Below are positions 16,525-24,407 of a DNA stretch of 64,000 nucleotides, one piece after another (position 1 is the first letter of the stretch; every line of letters begins with the position of its first letter). This DNA comes from Pararhodobacter aggregans (GTDB taxonomy: Bacteria; Pseudomonadota; Alphaproteobacteria; Rhodobacterales; Rhodobacteraceae): the NCBI RefSeq assembly GCF_003075525.1, contig NZ_QDDR01000018.1, positions 1 through 64,000 on the forward strand, read 5' to 3'. The notes beneath the pieces are model-generated. The model was not told the DNA's origin and did not search any database. It worked only from the letters and a program-made list of their open reading frames with translations. The position numbers and the translations under genes are program-made.

Positions 16525-17378
16525 CCGCAACCTGCCCCGCGCCGAGTACCGCGCCCGACCCGGCGCCCGCTGCCGCCTTTCCCATCGCCGACACCGCCTG
16601 CCGCGTCGTTTCGAACGAGCCGGTGAACGCCGAATACCGCCTGCTGCTGGCCGAGGCCGGTCCCGCCGCGCTGACCGCCGAAGCGGGTCAGTTCTTCCAG
16701 CTCAAATGCCCGCCGACGACGCTGGACCGCCCCTTCCTGCGCCGCCCGATGAGCGTCTATCGCATCGACCGGCAGAATGGACAGATCGGTTTTCTCTACA
16801 AGGTGACCGGCAAGGGTACGCGCGGCCTGTCCACGCTGGTGCCGGGCGACACGCTCGAGGCCATCGGTCCCCTGGGCCTGGGTTTCACCCTGCCCGCGGG
16901 GACAAGGCATGTCCTTCTGGTGGCCCGGGGCGTGGGGCTCGCCACGCTGACGCCGCTCGTGCAGATGGCCCGCGCTGCCGGGGCCGAGGTCACGGCGATC
17001 CTCAGCGCCCGCAATCCCGCCATGGTCATGTCGCGCGACGAGCTGGCCGCGCAGGGCGCCCGGGTGATCGAGGTCACGGACACGGCGGGCGACAGCGACA
17101 TGGCGCAGGTCGAGGCGCTGCTGCGGCGCCTTCACGCCGAACAGCCCTTCGATTTCGCCGCCACCTGCGGCTCGAACCGGCTGCTGCAACTGACCAAGGC
17201 GCTGAGCGCCGAATGGCAGATCGCGGGACAAGCGGCCATGGAGGCCTTCATGGGCTGTGGCATGGGCATGTGCTATGCCTGCGTGCTGCCCGTGACCGCC
17301 CCCTCCGGCGAAACCATCTTCAAACGGGTCTGCCGCGAAGGACCTGTCTTCAGCATCGAGGAGGTCCAGTCATGGTAG
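16521..17378 (+). CDS. PyrK-type flavin / [2Fe-2S] electron-transfer subunit
   Basis: A 285-aa protein with the PyrK layout: N-terminal FAD barrel (RPMSVYRI; FLYKVTGKGTRGLS), a central nucleotide-binding fold (VLLVARGVGLATLTPLV), and a C-terminal [2Fe-2S] site with C246, C251, C254 and C271 in the PyrK spacing. In DHODB complexes PyrK moves electrons between NAD(H) and the PyrD flavin. It overlaps the pyrD-like gene by 7 bp. The first 25 residues are Pro/Ala-rich and extra. Because the partner has lost orotate contacts, I infer a catabolic reductase or dehydrogenase. Confidence 0.84.
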   Translation: MTATCPAPSTAPDPAPAAAFPIADTACRVVSNEPVNAEYRLLLAEAGPAALTAEAGQFFQLKCPPTTLDRPFLRRPMSVYRIDRQNGQIGFLYKVTGKGTRGLSTLVPGDTLEAIGPLGLGFTLPAGTRHVLLVARGVGLATLTPLVQMARAAGAEVTAILSARNPAMVMSRDELAAQGARVIEVTDTAGDSDMAQVEALLRRLHAEQPFDFAATCGSNRLLQLTKALSAEWQIAGQAAMEAFMGCGMGMCYACVLPVTAPSGETIFKRVCREGPVFSIEEVQSW

Positions 17379-18313
17379 ACCTGTCCGTCCAGATCGGCAG
17401 CGTCACGCTGCGCAACCCGGTGATGCCCGCCTCGGGGACCATCGCCGAGGGCTTTGCCGAGATCGTCGACCTCGGCCGGCTGGGCGCGATCGTGCTGAAG
17501 ACCATCACCCCCGACATCCGCCAGGGCACGCAGCCGCCGCGGGTGGCCGAGTTCACGGATGCCACGCTGTTCTCCATCGGCATCCCGTCCAAGGGACCGG
17601 ATTACCTGCTGGAGTCGACCCTGCCGGTCTATGCCGGTTTCGGGGTGCCGGTGGTGGCCAGCGTCTCGGCCGACAGCGTCGAGGATTTCGGCACGCTCGC
17701 TGCCTATATCTCGGCCCCCGGTGTTGCGGCGATCGAGGCCAATGTCTCGTGCCCGAACCTGCGCGCCCATGGTCAGGCCTTCGGCATGGACCCCGAGGCC
17801 ACGGCCGAGGTGATCCGCGCCATGAAGGCCAGGACCGACACGCCGATCTGGGCCAAGCTCACCCCCAATGTCGGCGACATCGCCCAGATCGCCCGGGCCG
17901 CCGAGGCCGCTGGCGCCGATGCGCTGGTGGTGTCGAATGCGCTTTTGGGTATGGCGGTCGATGCCGAGAACATGCGCCCGCGCCTTGGCAATGTGATTGG
18001 CGGGCTCACGGGCAACGCGGTCAAGCCGGTCATCCTGCGCATGGTTCACCAGGTGGCGCAGGCGGTGTCGATCCCGATCATCGGCTGCGGCGGCATCGCC
18101 AATGGCGAGGACGCGGTGGAATACCTGCTCGCCGGGGCGACCGCCGTGCAATTCGGCACCGTCAACTTCATCGAACCGGCGGCGATGGAGGACGCCATCG
18201 CCTGGATCGAGGCCTATTGCCGCCGCCATGGCGTCACCGAGGTCCGCGCCCTGACCGGGGCCATGAGCCCCCGCCACGACCAGAAATCGCCCCTGCAAAG
18301 CGCCGTTCTCTGA
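17372..18313 (+). CDS. PyrD-like (DHODH class 1B fold) enzyme with altered substrate site
   Basis: A 313-aa FMN TIM-barrel protein. Conserved class-1B elements: MPASGT near 18-23, K43, the NVSCPN segment with the class-1 catalytic Cys (C127), VKPVILRMV, and the FMN phosphate loop IIGCGGI. The normal orotate-binding loop (LNAIGLQNPG) reads LFSIGIPSKG here, so the conserved Asn67 is F67. The later N-[TS] pair is N189-A190. Alphaproteobacteria usually make pyrimidines with a class-2 PyrD, and this gene lies inside a catabolic operon. It therefore probably acts on a different N-heterocycle. It needs the PyrK partner. Confidence 0.85.
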   Translation: MVDLSVQIGSVTLRNPVMPASGTIAEGFAEIVDLGRLGAIVLKTITPDIRQGTQPPRVAEFTDATLFSIGIPSKGPDYLLESTLPVYAGFGVPVVASVSADSVEDFGTLAAYISAPGVAAIEANVSCPNLRAHGQAFGMDPEATAEVIRAMKARTDTPIWAKLTPNVGDIAQIARAAEAAGADALVVSNALLGMAVDAENMRPRLGNVIGGLTGNAVKPVILRMVHQVAQAVSIPIIGCGGIANGEDAVEYLLAGATAVQFGTVNFIEPAAMEDAIAWIEAYCRRHGVTEVRALTGAMSPRHDQKSPLQSAVL

Positions 18314-18320
18314 GGATCCG

Positions 18321-18635
18321 ATGAGCGACTGGACCGAACTTTGCCCCACCGATGCCCTGCCCGAAGGCGAGGCAAGGGGCTTCACCATCGACGGGCTCAG
18401 GCTCTGTGCGGTCAATGACGGGACCGGGATCTTCGTCGTCGCCGACCTCTGCACCCATGGGCAGGCTTATCTGTCCGACGGGTATTTCGACGCCGAGGAA
18501 TGTGTCCTCGAATGCCCGCTGCATGGCGGTCTCTTCAGCTACCGCGATGGCTCGCCGCAGGGCGACCCGGCGGAAAAGCCCGTCCGTACCTTTCCCATCC
18601 GGGTCGAGGGCGGCCGCGTGATGGTGCAGCTATGA
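18321..18635 (+). CDS. Rieske [2Fe-2S] ferredoxin (MocE/BphA3-like)
   Basis: A 104-aa soluble Rieske ferredoxin with cluster ligands in CTHG and CPLHGG. The segment GDPAEKPVRTFPIRVE is the normal C-terminal strand region. It most likely carries electrons from the reductase (11413) to the oxygenase (13635), completing the three-component system. It starts 7 nt after the PyrD-like stop with a GAGGA site and overlaps the asparaginase-like gene by ATGA. Confidence 0.87.
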   Translation: MSDWTELCPTDALPEGEARGFTIDGLRLCAVNDGTGIFVVADLCTHGQAYLSDGYFDAEECVLECPLHGGLFSYRDGSPQGDPAEKPVRTFPIRVEGGRVMVQL

Positions 18636-19612
18636 CCCGGCGCGTCGTCATTCTCGGCGCCGGGGGCACCATCGCCATGGCGGGGGCTCATGCCTATGAC
18701 TGGGTCGATTACGGCGATACCGGGATCATCAACCCGGTGGACGAGATCGTCGCTGGCATGGATTTCGGGCTGCCCGGCGTGACGCTGGACCTGCGCAGCT
18801 TCCGCATGCTGCCCTCGACCGGGATCACGCCCGAGGACTGGCTGGATCTCGCCCGGACCATCGACACGCTCTGCCACGCGGACGCCCCCGCCGGGATCGT
18901 GGTGACCCATGGCACGGCGACGATGGAGGATACCGCCTTCTTCCTGCATCTGACGCAACGCGCCGATGTGCCGGTGATCCTGACTGGCGCACAGCGGCCG
19001 CCGAACACCGAAGGCTCCGACGCCGCCGCCAACATGCGCCACGCCATCGCGGTCGCCGCCAGTGGCACCCTGCCGGGCGGCGGCTATCTGGTGATGGACG
19101 CGCAGATCCTGCCCGCCGACCGCGCGTCCAAGACCGCGAACCACGCACTCGATGCCTTCGAAGCGCCGAGCAGCGGCCCCTTGGGAGCGGTGAACGCAGA
19201 CGGATCGCTGACCCTGTTCGCCGCGCCGCTGCCCAGGCCGCAGGTCTTCGCCCTGCCGCGGGCGCCGCTGCCCCGGGTCGGGGTCGTCCTTTCCTATCCA
19301 GGTGCCGGGGGCGAGGTGGTCGAGGCGCTGACCGCCTCGGGTGTTGCCGCATTGATCAGTGCCGGTTTCCCCCCCGGCCGCCCCACCCCCGGCGAGCGCG
19401 CGGCGATGCAACGCGCCGCCGGGGCCGGGGTGTTGGTCGTGCAATCCTCGCGCGCGCCCCGGGGCCGGGTGCCCTTGCAGCGCTGGAATACCGAGGCCGG
19501 GATCCTCTCGGGCGGCGGTCTGTCGCCGGCCAAGGCCCGGATCCTCGTGATGCTGGCCTTGGCCGAAGGAATGACGCCGGCCGAGATCCAGGACCTCCTC
19601 CTGTCCTGGTAG
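18632..19612 (+). CDS. L-asparaginase-like amidohydrolase with altered substrate motif
   Basis: A 326-aa type I/II asparaginase-fold enzyme. The N-terminal nucleophile loop GAGGTIA (T13) and the lysine region RASKTANHA are present. The second signature, normally HGTDT, is HGTAT here (T95, A96). In known asparaginases that Asp contacts the alpha-amino group of the substrate, so its loss suggests an amide that is not an amino acid. As the last gene of the operon it may hydrolyse the amide released after ring opening. It is followed by a hairpin. Confidence 0.83.
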   Translation: MTRRVVILGAGGTIAMAGAHAYDWVDYGDTGIINPVDEIVAGMDFGLPGVTLDLRSFRMLPSTGITPEDWLDLARTIDTLCHADAPAGIVVTHGTATMEDTAFFLHLTQRADVPVILTGAQRPPNTEGSDAAANMRHAIAVAASGTLPGGGYLVMDAQILPADRASKTANHALDAFEAPSSGPLGAVNADGSLTLFAAPLPRPQVFALPRAPLPRVGVVLSYPGAGGEVVEALTASGVAALISAGFPPGRPTPGERAAMQRAAGAGVLVVQSSRAPRGRVPLQRWNTEAGILSGGGLSPAKARILVMLALAEGMTPAEIQDLLLSW

Positions 19613-19714
19613 CGCGATCGGCGAGCCGGGCCCGGGTCCGGCGCCGCGGCGTGGCGGTGCAGGGACGGCCTTTGCCCCTCCGCGGGCCTGAACCGCTGCT
19701 GACATCCATGACAA

Positions 19715-19743
19715 GGCCGGCGCAGGGTTGCCCCGCGCCGGCC
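19715..19743. terminator. Stem-loop between convergent operons
   Basis: A 9-bp perfect stem (GGCCGGCGC / GCGCCGGCC) with an 11-nt loop in the 148-bp gap between the asparaginase-like gene and the convergent TRAP permease. T-runs are weak, so Rho-assisted or structural termination is possible. Confidence 0.55.
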
Positions 19744-19760
19744 GTGCCGGGACCCTAGCC

Positions 19761-21683
19761 TCAGCTGTTGTCGGGCGCGCGTTGCAGCATGCCCTGCCCG
19801 CCCGTCGCCCGCGCCGCCTGCCGGACCACCACCATCGCCACGACGATGATCAGCGTGCCCGAAAGTGCCAGCACCACATGCGGGGCGACGGCGGCAACGG
19901 CGGCGCACAGGAACAGCGGGCGCAGCCAGCGGGCGGGGGTATTGCCCGCCACCCCCTCGACCGAGACGGCCATGGCCGCGGTCGCCGCCACCCCGCCGAT
20001 CACCGCCAGCGTGTTGGCGAGGGGGTCGGCCAGCAGCATCAGCCCGGGGTTCCAGACGAAGGCGAAGGGCATCAGGAAGCCGACGCTCGCCAGTTTCATC
20101 GCGTCGAAGGCGATGCTGAACGGATCGGCCCGGGCTATCGCCGCCGCCGCCAGCGCCGCCACCGCGATGGGCGGTGTCAGGGCCGAGAGCACGGCAAAGA
20201 CCAGCAGAAACATGTGGCTTTGCAGCAGCGGATAGCCGAGCGCCGCCAGCGCCGGTCCGACCAGAACCGCGGCCAGGATATAGGCCGAGGGCGTCGGCAT
20301 CCCGAGGCCGAGGATGATCGTCACCACCGCGGCGATGACCAGCGTCAGCAGCGCATGCCCGCCGCTGACCGACAGGATGACGCTCGCCGCCTTCATGCCG
20401 AGCCCGGTCATGGTCAGCCCGCCGATCACCAGCCCGGCCGCGGCGCAGGCTCCGGCCACGGGCAGGATGCTCAGCGTCGTCTCGCCCAGCCCCTCGATGA
20501 TCTTCCACAGCGTGAGCCGCGTGCTGGGCAGGATGGCCGAGGCCACCACCACCGACAGAACCCCCATGCCTGCCGTCAGGTTGGGCGAATAGCCCGCGAC
20601 CAGCACGCCGACGATGATGGCGATGGGGATCAGGAACACCCAGCCGGTGCGGAAGGTCTCGGCCGCCGAGGGGATATCGCCTTCGGCCGGGCGCAGATCC
20701 TCGTTCACCGCGCGCAGATGCACCTGCAGGAACACGCCGAGGTAATACAGCAGCGCCGGAACCAGCGCCGCCATGATAACCTCGCGATAACCCACATTGG
20801 TGTATTCGGCGAGGATGAAGGCGGCCGAGCCCATGATTGGCGGCATCAGCGACCCGCCGGTCGAAGCCGCGACCTCGACCGCGCCGGCAAAGCGCGCCCG
20901 GTAGCCGAGCTTCTTCATCACCGGGATGGTGATCGACCCGGTGGCCACCACATCCGACGTGGGCGAGCCCGACATCGTGCCGTAGAGCCCCGAGGCGATG
21001 ACCGCCACCTTGGCCGGGCCGCCGCGGGTGCGGCCGGTCAGCAGCGTGGCCAGCGAAAAGAAGAAATCGCCGCCGCCCGCCTTGGCCAGGAAGGTGCCGA
21101 ACATGACGAAAAGGAAGACGTAGCTGGCGACCACCTTGATCGGCACGCCGAACAGGCCGTCTGTGGTGAAGACCAGGATATCCAGCAGATACGAGAATTC
21201 GTCCACGCCGTGGCCGAAGGGCGGGGGCAGCAGGCTGCCGAAAAGATTGTAGGCCAGAAACAGGCTGACCACGAGGGTCAGCGCCAGCCCGGTCGTGCGC
21301 CGCGTCGCCTCGAGCGTGAGCGCCAGCAGCAGGCTGCCAAAGCCGAATTGCGCCGGCGTCAGCGCGTCCAGCAGGCTGATCCGCAGCGAGATCGTCTCGG
21401 CCGAGGTGAAGAAGAAGATGCCGCAGGCCAGGCTCAGGCCGCTGAGCGCCCAGTCGTAGACAGGCACCCGGTCGGGCGCGTTCGGCGTGGCGCCGATGGC
21501 GATGAACAGCAGCGTGAAGATCCCGTTGACGAACAGGATCCCCAGGATCAGCGGGTCCGAGATGGTGAAGATATTGGCGTAGATGACCCAGAGCGAGAAC
21601 AGCGCCGCGGCAAGGACCAGCAGCCTGTTCCAGCGGGCCGCAAACACGCGTCTGCGGCCCGTGGAAAGTAGCGCGGACATCAT
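19761..21683 (-). CDS. TRAP transporter fused permease (TAXI type)
   Basis: A 640-aa membrane protein in which the 4-TM and 12-TM TRAP parts are fused, as is usual for TAXI systems. Motifs include FLAKAGGGDFFFSLA, GSPTSDVVATGSITIPVMKK and GSLMPPIMGSAAFILAEY, all typical of the fused DctM part. It overlaps the TAXI receptor gene by ATGA. The next unit on that strand is the phthalate oxygenase gene, and a shared operator upstream of the receptor links both, so phthalate or a related aromatic acid is the inferred cargo. Confidence 0.9.
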   Translation of the reverse strand: MMSALLSTGRRRVFAARWNRLLVLAAALFSLWVIYANIFTISDPLILGILFVNGIFTLLFIAIGATPNAPDRVPVYDWALSGLSLACGIFFFTSAETISLRISLLDALTPAQFGFGSLLLALTLEATRRTTGLALTLVVSLFLAYNLFGSLLPPPFGHGVDEFSYLLDILVFTTDGLFGVPIKVVASYVFLFVMFGTFLAKAGGGDFFFSLATLLTGRTRGGPAKVAVIASGLYGTMSGSPTSDVVATGSITIPVMKKLGYRARFAGAVEVAASTGGSLMPPIMGSAAFILAEYTNVGYREVIMAALVPALLYYLGVFLQVHLRAVNEDLRPAEGDIPSAAETFRTGWVFLIPIAIIVGVLVAGYSPNLTAGMGVLSVVVASAILPSTRLTLWKIIEGLGETTLSILPVAGACAAAGLVIGGLTMTGLGMKAASVILSVSGGHALLTLVIAAVVTIILGLGMPTPSAYILAAVLVGPALAALGYPLLQSHMFLLVFAVLSALTPPIAVAALAAAAIARADPFSIAFDAMKLASVGFLMPFAFVWNPGLMLLADPLANTLAVIGGVAATAAMAVSVEGVAGNTPARWLRPLFLCAAVAAVAPHVVLALSGTLIIVVAMVVVRQAARATGGQGMLQRAPDNS

Positions 21684-22666
21684 TCCGCCAGCAACCCGGC
21701 TTCCCGGTAGGCAGCGGCGGCACCGGGGTGGAACGGAATGACGCTGGGCGTCGCCAGCAGCTCGACCGTCAGGTCGGCCATCGAGGAATGGACCGCGCGC
21801 ATTTCGTCCAGATGCTCGATCAGGGCGCCGGTGATCGTATGGGCCACCTCGTCGCTGAGCTGGTCATGGGTCAGCAGCAGCGCCCCCAACGCGGAACTCG
21901 CCACATCGTTGGGCTGGTTGGAATAGCTGCCGCCGGGGATGATCATCCGGCCGGTGCCGTATTGGGCATTGGTGGCCTCGATCACCGCCTCGGGCACTTC
22001 CAGCAGCACGACATCGCTGTTTTCGTCGACAGCGCGGAAGCTCGAATGCAGCACGAAGATGCCGTTGGTTATCATGTCGAGGCGGCCGTCCTGCATCAGC
22101 TCGGCCTGTTCGCTCGACCCGGCCCGCACCAGCTGCCCGCCATTGGCCGCCAGCGCCTCTTCGGTCACGCCCGCCTCGGCCAGCATGAAGAGCGCGAGGT
22201 CCGAGGTGATGTTGCCCGGCCGGTTGATCCCGATCCGCAAGGGCGCGCCGCTGGTGGCGATATCGTCAAGGCTGTCGATGCCGTATTGTTCGGCGACACC
22301 GCGATCGAGGAAGAAATGCATCGGCGCCCAATTGTAGAGGTAGCCGATGGCGCGCAGATTCTCGATCGGCTCGCGGAACGGGGCGCTGCCGGCCAGGGCC
22401 ACGGTCGCCTCGGCGTCATGGGACAGTCCCAGATCGACGCGGTGACTGGACAGAAGGCCGATATTGGCGAAACCGCCGCCGGTGGATTGATAGGTCACGA
22501 CCGAGGCGGGATCGGCCGCCTTGGCGACCCGGTCCAGTCCGACGCCGACCAGCGACCAGAGCCCGCCGGGGCTGGCGCCCGCCAGGTTGAGGTTCACCGC
22601 CTGAGCCTGGGCGCATCCGGCAGACAGGGCGACCGCGAGGGCGGTCACCAGGGGTTTGAAAGTCAT
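21680..22666 (-). CDS. TRAP transporter TAXI-family solute receptor
   Basis: A 328-aa periplasmic receptor with a signal peptide (MTFKPLVTALAVALSAGCAQA) and TAXI-family sequence (SPGGLWSLVGVGLDRVAKA; TGGGFANIGLL). The start at 22666 is preceded by GGGAGGA; the ATG of MSEREDD lies 24 bp upstream but has a weaker site. It binds substrate for the fused permease. The predicted promoter carries the MarR-type operator. Confidence 0.87.
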   Translation of the reverse strand: MTFKPLVTALAVALSAGCAQAQAVNLNLAGASPGGLWSLVGVGLDRVAKAADPASVVTYQSTGGGFANIGLLSSHRVDLGLSHDAEATVALAGSAPFREPIENLRAIGYLYNWAPMHFFLDRGVAEQYGIDSLDDIATSGAPLRIGINRPGNITSDLALFMLAEAGVTEEALAANGGQLVRAGSSEQAELMQDGRLDMITNGIFVLHSSFRAVDENSDVVLLEVPEAVIEATNAQYGTGRMIIPGGSYSNQPNDVASSALGALLLTHDQLSDEVAHTITGALIEHLDEMRAVHSSMADLTVELLATPSVIPFHPGAAAAYREAGLLAE

Positions 22667-23014
22667 GTCATCCTCCCTTTCAGACATGGTCGTGGCGATG
22701 GACCGGCCCTGGTCGAGACACTCCTCCCGGGTGGTCCGGCTGCGTCTTCCCGTCTGATTCCCCGGCGCGCGTCGCATGGTGACACAGAGCGTCCGTGCAG
22801 GCGAAAAGATATAACTTAGACATCTATTTTGTAGCGAGGAACCTTTCTTTGCGTCAAGGGGAAACACCGGGGACTTGACATTTTATCATTGTTTTTCATT
22901 GATATAAGCCGGATTTCAGCCGCCAAATGGACACCCCGCCCGGCCGGTTTCCCGGCAGGCGCTCCCCCTCCGCCCCGGCAGCAGCCGGGGCCCTCCTTCC
23001 CGTTCGGCGCCGCT
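22667..23014. other. Gene-free stretch with the TAXI receptor promoter
   Basis: These 348 bp contain no credible gene. The part nearer the receptor has its promoter and operator; the part nearer the oxygenase 3' end is locally AT-rich (22870-22910) and shows no further feature I can support. Confidence 0.5.
22814..22857 (-). promoter_or_regulatory. Promoter and MarR-type operator for the TAXI receptor
   Basis: On the minus strand, TTGACG (22857-22852) and TACAAA (22833-22828) are 18 bp apart. ACTTAG-ACAT-CTATTT at 22814-22829 covers the end of the -10 box and the likely start point. It matches the left half and the first three bases of the right half of the perfect operator at 24363. Confidence 0.55.
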
Positions 23015-24295
23015 CTATTCGGCGGCGGTGCTCGTGACCTCGCGGACCAGCGTCCGCCAGTCGACCTCTTTCGGATAGATCCCCTCGCGCGAGGCGATGC
23101 TTGCCTGCGGCGTGCGCGGCTCCTCGGTGCCGATGGCGCGGCCGCCTTCGGCGACACTGCGCGCGGCATCGACCATCAGCCGGCGGAATTCAACGATGGC
23201 CAGATCCGAAGCGCCCAGCGTGTCCGAATGCCGCTCGACCCGCGGGCCCATGCTGACCCACATGGCGATATCCTGGTTGGGAATCCCCTGGATGCCGGTG
23301 AAATTGCCCGCTGCCATCGCCTCGCGGTCCTGCAGGAAATCGTTCTCCAGCGTGCGGAGCGGGCGCCATTTCGGGTCCAGATCCTCGCCCGGAACGGCAT
23401 GGTTGAAACGGCGCCATTCTTCGGTCGTGGGCGTCTTGCGGTCGCCCCAGGCAATGAAGTGGAAGGCGGTTTCGGTGTCGTTGATCGGCACGATGACCGA
23501 GGCGACGTTATAGGCGTTGTTCGGCGGGATCAGCGAATAGAAGGGCGCGATGAATTCGGTGATGCGCAGGTAGTTATGCGTGGCCGCGTTGCGGATCGGG
23601 GTGCGGATCGCGGCGTAATGGAAGCCGTAGCGAGTCGTCTCGGTCTGCATCCGGGGCGAGCGGTCGGTCGAGGGGCGATACCAGCTCTTGTCATCGGCCG
23701 AGGCGCTTTCGACCCGCGCGGGCTTCATGTCCGAGGAATGCAGCGACGAGGAATGGGCGCTGTCGATCTGCCCCTCGTGGATCTGCGCCCAGTTCGCCGG
23801 CACGCGGATCTTGAGGATGGCGATATCGGTGTCTTCGGTCGGGGCGAAGGCGGGCGGCATGAAGGCGGGCATCGCCTCCTTGTCGCCCAGCCAGGCCCAG
23901 ACGAAGCCGCCCCATTCCTGCGTCGGATAGGCGCGCGCCTTCACCTTGTTCTTCAGGGGGCTCGCCTCGGGTTCCGAGGACATGGCGACCGTGTTGCCGT
24001 GAACGTCGAATTTCCAGCCGTGATAGAGGCAGCGCAGCCCGCATTCCTCGTTGCGGCCATAAACCAGCGAGGCCTTGCGATGCGGGCAGAGTTCGTCCAG
24101 CAGGCCGAGCCGCCCTTCGGTATCGCGGAAGGCCACGTATTTCTCGCCCAGAACCTCGACCCGCAGGGGCTTGCCATCGGGCACGGCCACTTCCTCGATC
24201 AGGCAGACCGGCACCCAGTGCTGGCGCATCAGCCGCGCCATCGGCGCGTCGCCGGTCACGCGGGTCAGCAGGTCGTTCTCTTCTTGGGTCAGCAT
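23015..24295 (-). CDS. Phthalate 4,5-dioxygenase, oxygenase component
   Basis: A 426-aa Rieske oxygenase of the phthalate dioxygenase family (Pht3/OphA2 type). Rieske ligands C70-x-H72 and C89-x2-H92; catalytic iron ligands H181 and H186 with bridging D178 (GQIDSAHSSSLH). The C-terminal segment VSMGPRVERHSDTLGASD is typical. It adds O2 to phthalate to give the cis-4,5-dihydrodiol. The start at 24295 (MLTQEENDLL) is the family N-terminus. It is divergent from the reductase gene across a 112-bp region whose promoters share one operator. Confidence 0.9.
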   Translation of the reverse strand: MLTQEENDLLTRVTGDAPMARLMRQHWVPVCLIEEVAVPDGKPLRVEVLGEKYVAFRDTEGRLGLLDELCPHRKASLVYGRNEECGLRCLYHGWKFDVHGNTVAMSSEPEASPLKNKVKARAYPTQEWGGFVWAWLGDKEAMPAFMPPAFAPTEDTDIAILKIRVPANWAQIHEGQIDSAHSSSLHSSDMKPARVESASADDKSWYRPSTDRSPRMQTETTRYGFHYAAIRTPIRNAATHNYLRITEFIAPFYSLIPPNNAYNVASVIVPINDTETAFHFIAWGDRKTPTTEEWRRFNHAVPGEDLDPKWRPLRTLENDFLQDREAMAAGNFTGIQGIPNQDIAMWVSMGPRVERHSDTLGASDLAIVEFRRLMVDAARSVAEGGRAIGTEEPRTPQASIASREGIYPKEVDWRTLVREVTSTAAE

Positions 24296-24350
24296 TGCTT
24301 GGGTCCTTCTGTTCCGCAACCGCCCGCCGGAAGGGGCGGCTGCAAGCCTG

Positions 24351-24385
24351 TTGACAGATAATACTTAGCTATCTAAGTCTTTCAA
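24351..24385. promoter_or_regulatory. Divergent phthalate promoters with a perfect MarR-type operator
   Basis: ACTTAG-CTAT-CTAAGT at 24363-24378 is a perfect inverted repeat. On the minus strand it fills the 16-bp spacer between TTGAAA (24385-24380) and TATTAT (24363-24358), the predicted oxygenase promoter. On the plus strand TTGACA at 24351-24356 is a -35 for the reductase operon, with a weak -10 beyond the operator. A bound repressor would block both. Confidence 0.75.
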
Positions 24386-24407
24386 GGAATTTCTGAGCGG
24401 AGGATGC

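Noticed and set aside
16469-17371. A long N-terminal extension of the PyrD-like frame
   Set aside because: This part overlaps the PyrK gene in another frame and has no similarity; MVDLSVQIGS at 17372 is the family start.
19294-21723. An 809-codon minus-strand frame over the TRAP permease
   Set aside because: It overlaps the fused TAXI permease in another frame on the same strand; the permease frame has all TRAP motifs and transmembrane segments.
22875-22908. A plus-strand promoter (TTGACA...TATAAG)
   Set aside because: The spacing is 20 bp or more and no plus-strand gene follows.
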